Of a stretch of DNA of 28,880 bases, positions 1 through 7,726 are shown one piece after another. The stretch's first letter is position 1, and every line of letters begins with the position of its first letter. The stretch covers positions 1 through 28,880 of the IMG/VR virus record IMGVR_UViG_3300042939_000293. The stretch is one strand, 5' to 3'. The notes under the pieces are model-generated. The model was not told the origin of the DNA and ran no database searches. It worked only from the letters and a program-made list of their open reading frames with translations. The stretch comes from a virus. The translations under genes and the position numbers were made by a program.

Positions 1-1
1 T

Positions 2-286
2 GACCGAATCATTGAGCGGCTTGATTACATTGAGAGCCGCCTCGCCGAAATTGGTGATGATGTCGAAACCATCAAGAGCCATAAGCCCGGGCGTAAGGGC
101 AAGCCAATCCTTACCTCAGAGGTAGGAGTCTGCGGTCTCGACCCTACGTGTGACTCATCGAAGTGTGATGACGCCACTATCTACCGGTACCAGAAGGGTT
201 GCCGAGGTACTCGCTGTGTCGAGATCAACCGTGACTACTACAGCGATTACCGGGCGAAGAACCGCAACAAGACCTCCGACGAGTGA
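2..286 (+). CDS. Cys-rich small protein upstream of terminase (5' end missing)
   Basis: An open frame enters from the left edge and stops at TGA 284-286, leaving 94 residues. The visible N-terminal part is predicted helical and charged (IIERLDYIESRLAEIGDDVE, coiled-coil-like). The C-terminal half holds five cysteines in the order C-x5-C-x4-C, then C-x4-C (around VCGLDPTCDSSKC and GCRGTRC), followed by a Tyr/Arg/Lys-rich tail. This spacing suggests a small metal-binding or nucleic-acid-binding fold. The stop overlaps the terminase GTG start by 4 nt, so the two are probably translationally coupled. A gene in this position is often the small terminase subunit or another packaging factor, but I do not recognise a small-terminase fold and the start is outside the window. 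The function is therefore only suggested by position. Confidence 0.7.
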   Translation, partial: DRIIERLDYIESRLAEIGDDVETIKSHKPGRKGKPILTSEVGVCGLDPTCDSSKCDDATIYRYQKGCRGTRCVEINRDYYSDYRAKNRNKTSDE

Positions 287-1878
287 GTAGCCCACTCTAT
301 GAGGACCTAGGTCCTCCTGCTGACGACTACGTTCCAACGCAGGAGGACCTAGAGGAACTCAGCCCAGAGCGAGAAGAGACTCCAGAAGACTTCTTGTCGC
401 AAGAGGACAAAGACTTCATCGAGCAGATTGTTCTGAGGACAATCGTCTTCTGCGAGGAACTCGCTGACATGGACCTGCGTCCCTACCAGCGACAGCTCGC
501 TTACCGAATCATCGAGAGCGTGATCATTGGAGACGGTGAGGAAGTCACTGCGCTCTGGTCTCGGCAGAGTGGTAAGAGTCAGACGCTCGCTATCGTGGTA
601 GCGGGGATGTTGGTTCTGTTCCCAAAACTCGCCAAGAGCTTCGAAGAGTTCGACCGATTCAAGCGTGGTCTTTGGGTCGGTATGTTCGCTCCTGTCGACG
701 GACAGAGTGAGTTCATCTACCAAAAGGTGATGGATATCCTCACCAACGATCACGCCAAGGGCATCCTCGATGACCCCGAGATTGACGAGAAGATCTCCAC
801 CGGGTCCAAGCTGCTGAAGCTCCGGTCTGGTTCCATGCTTCGACGCCAGACGGCTAACCCCAAGGCGAAGATCGAAGGTGCTTCCTACCACCTTGTCGTG
901 GTAGATGAGGCACAGGACGCCGACGACACTGTGGTTCGTAAGTCGATTCACCCGATGCTCGCTGCCTACGCAGGCTCCATCGTGAAGATCGGTACGCCCT
1001 CGTTTCACAAGGGGGACTTCTACAAGGCCATTCAGCTCAATAAGCGGCGCTCCACTAAGCGAGGCGCCAAGGTCTGCCACTTCGAATATGACTGGAAGAC
1101 GGTCGCCAAATACAACGAGTACTACGGGAAGTTCATCAAGAAGGAGAAGCTCCGTCTCGGGGAGGACTCCGACGAGTTCCAGATGTCTTACGCACTTCGG
1201 TGGATGCTTGACCGAGGCATGCTCATCACTGATGACGCTTTGGACTACCTATCTGACCCGTCCATGCAGATGGTCAAGGCATGGCACCGCAGCCCGGTTG
1301 TGGTCGGCATCGACCCAGCGAGACTCAATGACTCCACCGTTGTGACGGTCTGCTGGGTGGACTGGGACCATCCCGATGCGGCTGGCTACCGTGAGCACCG
1401 GGTGCTCAATTGGTTGGAGATTCAGAACACCGAGTACGAAGAGCAGTACTACCAGATTGTCGAATTCCTCGATAACTACGATGTCGCTTATCTAGGGGTG
1501 GACGCTCAGGGTATGGGCGGTCCATTCGCCGACCGTTTGAAGCGGCTCATGGGTCATCGCACAGAAGTTATTGAGGTTACTTCTGACCTCAAGAATCAGT
1601 CAGAGCGATGGAAGCACCTGATTCAGTTGCTACAGAGAAACATGGTCATCTATCCGGGCCACTCCAAGGCCCGGAGAACTCGTGTTTGGAAGCGCTTTCG
1701 TCAGCAGATGGAAGACGCTGAGAAGGTCATGAAGAACAGCTATCTGCTTGTTCAGGCCCCGGACGACACCCGTGACGCCCACGACGACTACGTCGATAGT
1801 CTGGCGATTGCGTGTATGATGACGCAGCAGGACAGCGTTCCTGAGGTAGAGATTTCCACGGCACCTTGGTTCCGGTAA
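283..1878 (+). CDS. terL: Terminase large subunit (DNA-packaging ATPase/nuclease)
   Basis: This protein of 531 residues is the motor that pumps phage DNA into the prohead and cuts the concatemer. The N-terminal ATPase domain shows a Walker A-type loop SRQSGKS at about 93-99, a Walker B strand LVVVDEAQDA at about 204-213, and a coupling-motif-like KIGTPS at 235-240. The C-terminal RNase H-like nuclease domain shows the acidic positions expected for two-metal catalysis: GIDPAR (D344), GVDAQG (D407) and HDDYVDSLA (D501/D502/D505). The length is normal for the family. The GTG start overlaps the stop of the upstream gene by 4 nt (GTGA), which supports this start through coupling. It acts at the portal vertex, and the portal gene lies 3.2 kb downstream, separated by unknown genes. 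Family assignment is secure from the motifs; the packaging type (cos, pac or other) cannot be told. Confidence 0.96.
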   Translation: MSSPLYEDLGPPADDYVPTQEDLEELSPEREETPEDFLSQEDKDFIEQIVLRTIVFCEELADMDLRPYQRQLAYRIIESVIIGDGEEVTALWSRQSGKSQTLAIVVAGMLVLFPKLAKSFEEFDRFKRGLWVGMFAPVDGQSEFIYQKVMDILTNDHAKGILDDPEIDEKISTGSKLLKLRSGSMLRRQTANPKAKIEGASYHLVVVDEAQDADDTVVRKSIHPMLAAYAGSIVKIGTPSFHKGDFYKAIQLNKRRSTKRGAKVCHFEYDWKTVAKYNEYYGKFIKKEKLRLGEDSDEFQMSYALRWMLDRGMLITDDALDYLSDPSMQMVKAWHRSPVVVGIDPARLNDSTVVTVCWVDWDHPDAAGYREHRVLNWLEIQNTEYEEQYYQIVEFLDNYDVAYLGVDAQGMGGPFADRLKRLMGHRTEVIEVTSDLKNQSERWKHLIQLLQRNMVIYPGHSKARRTRVWKRFRQQMEDAEKVMKNSYLLVQAPDDTRDAHDDYVDSLAIACMMTQQDSVPEVEISTAPWFR

Positions 1879-1906
1879 TTAACGTGTCACCGGACCAGTA
1901 AAGCTG

Positions 1907-1915
1907 TGAGATAAT
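1907..1915 (+). promoter_or_regulatory. Candidate extended -10 promoter
   Basis: The 69-nt gap after the terminase gene contains TGaGATAAT, an extended -10 element (TG-n plus a near-consensus hexamer). No convincing -35 hexamer lies at the usual distance; TGTCAC about 19 nt upstream is a poor match. It would drive the unknown genes that start at 1948. This rests on sequence resemblance only. Confidence 0.3.
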
Positions 1916-1947
1916 CTCTGATATCGCTCTATCAAGGAGACCACGGC

Positions 1948-2298
1948 ATGTCATACGCTCCCGAGACCGGTTACGAGGCCGCTTACGCCCCGAGCATTCC
2001 CGGTAACAAGGGTCCTCTTCGCTTTGAAGAGGGCGTTGCTACCGACACAGACGTTCCATTTGAGTTCGGTCGTGGTGCCTACGAGGACACCGTTGGTTCT
2101 GTCAACCTCGGTTGGCCGATCAAGGACCCGATGGAGACCATGCGTGAGCGTGCTCACGTTGGGTCAGCCACTTGGATCGAGGCCCCGATGCAGCTTTCCG
2201 AGTTCGTTCAGGGCGCAGGCATGGACCACCCGAACTTTGAGCGGGTAGCTGGTTCGGAGATGCGGATCCAGCGCTGGAATCCGACCCGAGTCGGCTGA
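1948..2298 (+). CDS. Hypothetical protein, 116 aa
   Basis: A small acidic protein that I do not recognise. It begins at ATG with a good Shine-Dalgarno sequence (AAGGAG, 11 nt upstream). No signal peptide, membrane segment or known motif is visible; the sequence is Gly/Pro/Glu-rich with little obvious secondary structure in the first 50 residues. It is the first of five unknown genes between terminase and portal, and a candidate promoter precedes it. A role as a minor virion or packaging accessory protein would fit the position, but nothing in the sequence shows it. Confidence 0.82.
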   Translation: MSYAPETGYEAAYAPSIPGNKGPLRFEEGVATDTDVPFEFGRGAYEDTVGSVNLGWPIKDPMETMRERAHVGSATWIEAPMQLSEFVQGAGMDHPNFERVAGSEMRIQRWNPTRVG

Positions 2299-2339
2299 TT
2301 AATCTAGACGGCATCTAATTAGAACTGGGAGATTTACAC

Positions 2340-3260
2340 ATGGCCGAGTACGATCCTTCGCAGCCCCGTACTGTCTACATCCATGGAGATGATGATGAGC
2401 CCATGGAGCGGATGCTGCCGCCAGAGCGGATTCCACCGGAGATGGTGGCAAATGCTCCTCGGCTATCTCCCGAGGAGATTGAGGCCACTCGCTCTCGGTT
2501 GAACCAAGGCTTCAGCGAGCGGCAGCGAGCAGACTCCCGAACTGTTGATCGAGACGCTCATATCGATCGTGTTGCAGCAAACCTTGCATCATTTGACGGG
2601 TATAGAGGTGACATGTACTCCGCTGCAAGAGGTAGAAATGCAGGACCTGATGCTGAGTACGCCTACCTTCCGGACTTCAACCCCCGAGCACACAGCGCTG
2701 ACGAGTTGGCTGCGGACTATATCCACTCGGCTCATGCCCTAGGCGAGGGCGGTGGGCCGCTAGGGAAGCGTAGGAAACTTAGCGAGCAGGCTTTCAGCAA
2801 TAACATGGGTCACGAGGTTCTTTTTGGGCCGTCAATTGAGGACCCTTACGATGAAGCTCCAAATACTCCCAAGGAGTGGGCCAACTACGAGAATGTTGTA
2901 GCAGGTGCTCTTCCCACGGACGGTATCGAGGAGACCGATCACGCCTACCCCGGTGGGGCCTACAACCCTCAGTACACATTCTCGCTGTACAACCCGTCTG
3001 GTGACCTAATGGGTCAGTACTCAGACCCGGTGGGCATCGAGGATCAGGTTTGGGACGAGGCATACGACCGAGCCAGCAGAACTGCTGGGGCCACGTTTGA
3101 TGCAGACACTCGTCTGGAACGGATGATGCGCCAGAGGGGTCCCAATAACATTGGGATGCCCCAAGCTGGTCGTAACAATGAGATTCACATCGATGCTGGC
3201 GACATTCTTGAGAGTAATATCTCACAGCCTCGGCGGTCGGGTCGCCGCAATCTCTTCTGA
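2340..3260 (+). CDS. Hypothetical protein, 306 aa, C-terminus RRNLF
   Basis: ATG start with GGGAG 11 nt upstream. The protein is strongly hydrophilic, rich in Asp, Glu, Arg, Pro and Tyr, without membrane segments or a recognised domain. A helical, charged stretch (about residues 42-85, LSPEEIEATRSRLNQGFSER and onward) is followed by Tyr/Pro/Gly-rich sequence. The last residues are basic and end in NLF, which resembles the NLF end of the 445-aa protein encoded at 3746, although the glutamine of a clamp-binding motif is absent here. Only 41 nt separate it from the upstream gene, so they are probably co-transcribed. Function unknown. Confidence 0.82.
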   Translation: MAEYDPSQPRTVYIHGDDDEPMERMLPPERIPPEMVANAPRLSPEEIEATRSRLNQGFSERQRADSRTVDRDAHIDRVAANLASFDGYRGDMYSAARGRNAGPDAEYAYLPDFNPRAHSADELAADYIHSAHALGEGGGPLGKRRKLSEQAFSNNMGHEVLFGPSIEDPYDEAPNTPKEWANYENVVAGALPTDGIEETDHAYPGGAYNPQYTFSLYNPSGDLMGQYSDPVGIEDQVWDEAYDRASRTAGATFDADTRLERMMRQRGPNNIGMPQAGRNNEIHIDAGDILESNISQPRRSGRRNLF

Positions 3261-3288
3261 TCTCTGAGAAGTTGTAGAAGACCGGCAG

Positions 3289-3465
3289 ATGGACTCGATG
3301 ATCGGAGGCCCCTCCGCTTCCTCCGCATGTTGTGGGTGGGGGGACCCTTGCGGCTGCCGGGAGAAGACAATCCTCGCCAACTTCTTCTTCCGGGGTGACT
3401 ACGATCAGGATGATGTGCCCGGGAGCACCTTCAACGATCAGGACCAAGACAACGGGATGTACTGA
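3289..3465 (+). CDS. Small Cys-rich ORF, 58 aa
   Basis: An ATG-initiated frame of 58 codons fills most of the 207-nt gap between the neighbouring genes and stops (TGA) only 2 nt before the ATG of the next gene, an arrangement typical of real phage operon genes. The N-terminal third has four cysteines as CC-x5-C-x-C (around residues 14-23, SACCGWGDPCGC). The C-terminal half is acidic and Asp/Asn/Gln-rich. The Shine-Dalgarno sequence is weak (AGAAG). An ATG three codons downstream is an alternative start. The Cys cluster suggests metal binding or disulphides. I do not recognise the protein, and a chance open frame cannot be excluded at this length. Confidence 0.55.
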   Translation: MDSMIGGPSASSACCGWGDPCGCREKTILANFFFRGDYDQDDVPGSTFNDQDQDNGMY

Positions 3466-3467
3466 CC

Positions 3468-3746
3468 ATGAGCTTTCCCACCAACTTTGGTACATCAGGG
3501 AAAGCCGGTCGCCCCGCCAAGGCCAAGCCAGTTGTCCTGCGTGCTCCCGAAGAGCAGTCAGGATTTGAGTGGGCGTCTGCGTCGATGAACCCTGAAGCTA
3601 TCCAGAGGGTTCAGGACAACTACATCAAGACCCAGCAGATGCCCCCGGGTCTGGCACCGAAGGGGATTACGTTGCCGAATCCTCTGGAAGCACGTCGCCA
3701 GCGCTCCATCTCGGCGGGCTGGCGTAATCCAAGAGGAGCAGCGTAA
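3468..3746 (+). CDS. Hypothetical protein, 92 aa
   Basis: A small basic protein with many Pro, Lys and Arg residues (about GKAGRPAKAKPVVLRAPEEQ near residues 11-30) and no recognisable domain. The ATG lies 2 nt after the stop of the preceding small ORF, and its TAA overlaps the ATG of the next gene by 1 nt, so it belongs to a translationally coupled run. The basic composition would be compatible with binding DNA or an acidic partner, but that is inference from composition only. Confidence 0.75.
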   Translation: MSFPTNFGTSGKAGRPAKAKPVVLRAPEEQSGFEWASASMNPEAIQRVQDNYIKTQQMPPGLAPKGITLPNPLEARRQRSISAGWRNPRGAA

Positions 3747-5083
3747 TGGCTAGGAGAAGATCAGAGCACGAGCGTCTACCCACACATGAGGTGGAGACAT
3801 CTCGACTTCTTCCCCCCGGGCGGGCTGGGGGTGGCTTACCAAAGAACCGTTCTAAATTCGTTAAAGAACCGAAGCCCCTCACCACAGAGGAAATCAATAG
3901 TGCTCGTAGAGCACGATCCGCTCGCCGTAGGTGGGAACAAACTCCAGAAGGTCAGGCGAGGACTTCTGACGCCCGAACATTGCTACAGACTGGGATGTCG
4001 AACAGCCAGATTTACCGGGGATCCGAGTGGGACGAGCAGACCGGCGTTGGCCCTAGGCATTACGACAGGCAGCTACCCGGTCTTGAGGACCCTAATGCAG
4101 CTCCCAGACCTCCAAAGTGGGAAGAGCTTGATCCCAATACTCGTGCCCACATCGAAAGAGGTCTTGCTCAACATGGAACAAGCATTGACCAGATGTCGTC
4201 GGACTGGGGCGCACAGCTAGATCAAGCGTACCTCCGGATGGAGAGCTACGGACATACCAACCCCGCAGGAATGGATTTCTACGAAGGCGGTTTGCCTCGG
4301 AGAGTAATCGACAGTTCTGCACGGGAACTAGGTGTTCCGCAGAGCGTTCACGCTGCACTTAATGCCATCACTTCTCCCAATACCACATTCATGGTTACCC
4401 CAAAGAGTGGCCCTCGTGTGGGGGAAACATACTTCCCGAATAATGAAGCAGCAGAGCATGCTATCCGACACATCCAGCAGGGCGGTACTTCAGAGAACAT
4501 CAGCAATGTGCGTAGTTCTGTACAACTACCGGAGGGTGTTAGTACAGCAGGAAGGCTGACGGCCAGACCCGCAAACCTAGTAAAGGCAGCAAGAGCCTAT
4601 GAACAGTACCTTGCGGGTAAGTCTATTAAGGATTGGCGAGGGGAGCCCAGTGAGAGTAATCCGGAAGGGACCCCTATGCTTTCTTCCAAAACTGGGCCAT
4701 ACGCCAATTCTTGGTCGGATACCCACCCTCAGTTCTTCGTAGCTGACGTTCATTCAGGCGGGGCAATGCTGCCTCACTTGTCAACTGACAAGCCTGTCAT
4801 GGTGGACAGTAAAGGTAATCCGCTCTTGTCTGAGACCGGACAGATTCGTCGTCATAAATCAGAGCGGGAGCGCGCTATCGAAAAGATTCCGTACTTTCAT
4901 ACAGCGGCCGATTACGCAGCCCGTCTTGCTATGAATGCTCGGGGTCTCGGATCTATTAGAGACTCTCAAGCCACACAGTGGCACGAGGAGCAGGTCCAAC
5001 GTGGTCTTGTTGACCCCGACGAGGCTTACGGACATACAGCTAGCGCACCAGTGGAAGATCCAAACCAGCTCAACTTGTTTTAA
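3746..5083 (+). CDS. Putative DNA-transaction protein with C-terminal clamp-binding-like motif (QLNLF)
   Basis: 445 residues. The first 70 are basic and look disordered. The part from about 170 to 420 is mostly helical: GMDFYEGGLP..., then HAALNAITSPNTTF (about 202-215), KAARAYEQYLAGKS (280-293), a His/Asp segment FVADVHSGG (331-339), and a final helix pair ending RDSQATQWHEEQ (405-416). This order resembles a phage family of unknown function that I remember as DUF7178-like, with an A-x-SP-N turn, an invariant D-x-H and a terminal QA-x2-W; this is a memory-based match, not a search. The last five residues, QLNLF, fit the bacterial beta-sliding-clamp binding consensus QL(S/D)LF closely and sit at an exposed C-terminus. 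An inferred role is a replication- or repair-linked DNA enzyme recruited to the host clamp. The start overlaps the preceding stop by 1 nt. Confidence 0.8.
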   Translation: MARRRSEHERLPTHEVETSRLLPPGRAGGGLPKNRSKFVKEPKPLTTEEINSARRARSARRRWEQTPEGQARTSDARTLLQTGMSNSQIYRGSEWDEQTGVGPRHYDRQLPGLEDPNAAPRPPKWEELDPNTRAHIERGLAQHGTSIDQMSSDWGAQLDQAYLRMESYGHTNPAGMDFYEGGLPRRVIDSSARELGVPQSVHAALNAITSPNTTFMVTPKSGPRVGETYFPNNEAAEHAIRHIQQGGTSENISNVRSSVQLPEGVSTAGRLTARPANLVKAARAYEQYLAGKSIKDWRGEPSESNPEGTPMLSSKTGPYANSWSDTHPQFFVADVHSGGAMLPHLSTDKPVMVDSKGNPLLSETGQIRRHKSERERAIEKIPYFHTAADYAARLAMNARGLGSIRDSQATQWHEEQVQRGLVDPDEAYGHTASAPVEDPNQLNLF

Positions 5084-5097
5084 GTTAGACTCGGATC

Positions 5098-6756
5098 GTG
5101 ATCAACTTCCACCCACCGTCGTACCGAGCTGCCGCCAGCGACCTCACGGTAGCCATTTCTCCCCTCGGGCTAGTAGAGCTTGCAGACGAGGAGTTTGAGG
5201 TACACGGCCCACGGATGAATCGCTACGCCAGCAACTGGGCGTGGTACCTCGGACACCACTGGGCATACAAGCGGGAGATTGGTGACCCGCAGATCACCGT
5301 CAACTACGTCAAGGCGCTTCAGGACTACCTGATCAACTTCACCTTTGGGAAGAGCGTCCACTTCGGATCGCCTGAGGCGACGGCGTCCATCGTCCCGCAC
5401 ATCCTGAAGCGGGTATGGGATAACGACAACGACCGGGAATCCCTCATCTGGGAGATCGGACAGCTCGGTGGCGTGGGCGGCGACGCATTCGTGAAGGTGG
5501 CCTATGAGCCGCCGTTCCAGAACTCTCTCGGAGAGAACATCCCGGGCAAGTGCCGCATCCTCCCGCTGAACCCGGCATTCTGCTTCCCAGAGTTTCACCC
5601 CCACGACCGGTCCCGCTTCATCAAGTTCAAGCTGAAGTACAAGTTCTGGGGAACCGCTACCGACGGAACTCGTCAGATTCACACCTACACCGAGCTGATG
5701 ACGGACGAGATGATTGAGGAGTACATCAACGATGAACTCATCGATCAGCGGCCCAACCCACTTGGACGGATCCCGATTGCTTTCGTTCCCAACCTGCCTG
5801 TCGCTTCCAGTCCATGGGGACTCTCGGACATCAACGACATCATTTCGCTGAATCGTGAGTACAACGAGAAGGCGACCGAGATCTCGGACATCATCAACTA
5901 CCACTCGGCCCCTGTAACAGTTATCACTGGGGCCAAGGCGTCCACACTGGAGCGTGGCCCCAAGAAAGTGTGGGGTATCCCCAACAAGGATGCTCGGATC
6001 ACCAACCTCCAATTGGAGGGGAACCTCTCCGGGCCGCTTGGTTATCTGGAGATGATCAAGACCTCGATGCACGAATTGATGGGCGTTCCCATGGGTGCGC
6101 TGGGCCAGATGAACCCCATCTCCAACACGTCCGGTGTAGCTCTGCACATGCAGTACCTGCCTCTGATGCAGCGCTACCAACACAAGAAGATCCAGTACAG
6201 CAAGCTGTTCAAGCAGATCAACGAGTTCGTCATCCGGTACATCGCTATCTATGAGCCGGATTGGATGAAGTACAACCCGTTTATCGCTGCGGCGCCCCCG
6301 AAGAAGAACCAGTACATGGAACTGGATCCCACCGATCCAGCATCATTCAGATCCACAATTGAGTGGCCCACTCCGCTCCCAATGGACACGCTTCTCAAGC
6401 TCAACGAAGAACAGGCGAAGATCTCCATGGGCCTCAGCTCCAAGCGGTCTGCACTCAAGGGACTTGGAGAAGCGTTCCCGGACCAGAAGATGCAGGAAAT
6501 CTTCGAAGAGGCTGTCGAGGACACGAAGCAGCAGGGATCTCTCCAGCTCGTTCAGGCGCAGACATCCCAGTTCATCATTCAGGCAACCGGCATGACTCCC
6601 GACGGTCAGCCGCTCGTACTACCGGGTATGGATCAGGTAGACGAGAACGGAAACCCTGTCGGAATGGCTCCCGCCGTAGACCCGATGCTGGCGCAGGAAA
6701 TCATCGCTGGGGCGTATGACATGTACCCCGCAGCCCGTGATGATTTTGAAGAATAA
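5098..6756 (+). CDS. Portal protein (SPP1 gp6-like)
   Basis: 552 residues. It forms the ring at the unique capsid vertex through which the terminase packages DNA and to which the neck attaches. The family is recognised from the central segment NPLGRIPIAFVPNLP (about 220-234) followed by a proline-rich turn and SDINDIISLNREYNEKATEI (243-262), then the strand PVTVITGAK (272-280), and from helices around MHELMGVPMGALG (324-336) that match the SPP1-type portal clip/stem/wing order. The C-terminal about 100 residues are Gln/Glu-rich and Pro/Gly-rich, as is common for portal tails. It starts at GTG with no strong Shine-Dalgarno sequence, 14 nt after the previous gene. Length is typical. Scaffold and capsid genes follow directly, as in most tailed phages. 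Confidence 0.92.
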   Translation: MINFHPPSYRAAASDLTVAISPLGLVELADEEFEVHGPRMNRYASNWAWYLGHHWAYKREIGDPQITVNYVKALQDYLINFTFGKSVHFGSPEATASIVPHILKRVWDNDNDRESLIWEIGQLGGVGGDAFVKVAYEPPFQNSLGENIPGKCRILPLNPAFCFPEFHPHDRSRFIKFKLKYKFWGTATDGTRQIHTYTELMTDEMIEEYINDELIDQRPNPLGRIPIAFVPNLPVASSPWGLSDINDIISLNREYNEKATEISDIINYHSAPVTVITGAKASTLERGPKKVWGIPNKDARITNLQLEGNLSGPLGYLEMIKTSMHELMGVPMGALGQMNPISNTSGVALHMQYLPLMQRYQHKKIQYSKLFKQINEFVIRYIAIYEPDWMKYNPFIAAAPPKKNQYMELDPTDPASFRSTIEWPTPLPMDTLLKLNEEQAKISMGLSSKRSALKGLGEAFPDQKMQEIFEEAVEDTKQQGSLQLVQAQTSQFIIQATGMTPDGQPLVLPGMDQVDENGNPVGMAPAVDPMLAQEIIAGAYDMYPAARDDFEE

Positions 6757-6763
6757 ACCCTGC

Positions 6764-6794
6764 TTGCATCTTTGCCTGCTACCTACGCTAATAT
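6764..6794 (+). promoter_or_regulatory. Candidate promoter before the scaffold gene
   Basis: The 76-nt gap between portal and scaffold contains TTGCAT and TAATAT with a 19-nt spacer. Both hexamers resemble sigma-70 elements, but the spacer is longer than the usual 17 nt. It would give the scaffold and capsid genes, which need high expression, their own transcript. Resemblance only. Confidence 0.3.
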
Positions 6795-6832
6795 CTGACT
6801 CAGTTTCGGACCACTAACACCGAGGTATTCAC

Positions 6833-7681
6833 ATGTCCAATGACCCTGTAAGTCAGTTTGACGACTCTGTTTCTGACACCAACGACGGATTTATCGTCGG
6901 TGCAGATCCCCGGCAGCAGCCAATGACTGCCGCTGAGGTTGGTCAAATTGAGACCGAAGTAAGCGCATCTCAGCAGCCACTTCAGGTCGTAGAGCAGATG
7001 GCACCACAGCAGCCGTCTGAGCAGGGGAAGTTCTTCTCCGAGGACGATGTTCTCCGGATCCGTCAGGAAGAGAAGGACAAGCTGTACTCCCGTCTCAACA
7101 ACTACGAGACCCAGCTCTCTGAGCTTCAGGCTGAGCGTGACGCTCGCCTAGAGGAGGAGCGCATCGCCCGGGAGGCAGCAGAGGCTGAGCAGCGGCGTAA
7201 GGAAGAGGAGACCATGGAGGTCCGTGACCTTCTTCAGCGCCGTGAGGAAGAGTTCAACTCTCGATTTGCCGAGATGGAATCCCGCATGGAGCAGGAGCGA
7301 GCCATCTACGAGCAAGAGAAGCAGTTCAACGAATTGCAGAGCTACCGGCAGGCTGCTTTGGAGCAGAACGCTGAGTACATCATGCCTGAACTGCGAGATC
7401 TGGTTACCGGAAATAGCGTCGAAGAGATCGAAATGTCTATCGATGCAATGAAGACCAGAACTTCTGCTATTATGCAGTCAATGCAGGACGCTGTTCAGTC
7501 ACAGCGTCAAGCCATGAGGGGAACGACTCCGACCGCTCCCCCCGTGGGGCCAATGGAACAAGAACCGGCGCTAGAAACGATGACTCCTGATCAGATCAGG
7601 AATATGGATCCCGGAACGTACGCCAAATACCGAGCGAGGCTCCTTCAGGCCGCATCGCAGTCCTACCGGGCTGGCGGCTAA
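6833..7681 (+). CDS. Capsid scaffolding protein (coiled coil)
   Basis: 282 residues, placed between portal and major capsid protein as scaffolds usually are. The middle (about residues 70-175) is a long, highly charged helix rich in Glu, Arg, Gln and Leu, such as EEERIAREAAEAEQRRKEEE at about 102-121, which predicts an extended coiled coil. The N-terminus is acidic and disordered; the C-terminus (about 240-282) is short, Pro-rich and then helical (PDQIRNMDPGTYAKYRARLL), similar to the C-terminal capsid-binding helix-turn-helix of scaffolds. ATG start with GAGG upstream. Scaffolds guide prohead assembly and then leave or are degraded; no separate prohead protease gene is seen in the window. 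The function is inferred from architecture and position, since scaffold sequences diverge strongly. Confidence 0.8.
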   Translation: MSNDPVSQFDDSVSDTNDGFIVGADPRQQPMTAAEVGQIETEVSASQQPLQVVEQMAPQQPSEQGKFFSEDDVLRIRQEEKDKLYSRLNNYETQLSELQAERDARLEEERIAREAAEAEQRRKEEETMEVRDLLQRREEEFNSRFAEMESRMEQERAIYEQEKQFNELQSYRQAALEQNAEYIMPELRDLVTGNSVEEIEMSIDAMKTRTSAIMQSMQDAVQSQRQAMRGTTPTAPPVGPMEQEPALETMTPDQIRNMDPGTYAKYRARLLQAASQSYRAGG

Positions 7682-7726
7682 CCCAAGCTCAGTTCCTAAC
7701 TACATCCCTACGGAGGGCAATTTCCA

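Noticed and set aside
349-1080. 243-aa open frame on the minus strand inside the terminase gene
   Set aside because: It lies wholly antisense to a gene with full catalytic motifs, lacks any recognisable domain, and reflects codon bias of the + strand gene.
2281-2294. Small hairpin CCGAC-CCGA-GTCGG at the end of the 116-aa gene
   Set aside because: Only a 5-bp stem inside coding sequence and no T-run; too weak to call a terminator.
2314-2323. 10-bp palindrome TCTAATTAGA before the 306-aa gene
   Set aside because: Short and AT-rich, with no second copy noticed; could be part of a promoter but not supportable.
3246-3260. RRNLF end of the 306-aa protein as a second sliding-clamp motif
   Set aside because: The conserved glutamine and the hydrophobic residue after it are missing, so it does not fit the clamp consensus; kept only as a resemblance.
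5170-6183. 337-aa open frame on the minus strand inside the portal gene
   Set aside because: Long but antisense to a confident portal gene; Val/Asp/Leu/Arg-rich composition typical of a shadow frame, no ribosome binding site or neighbours on that strand.
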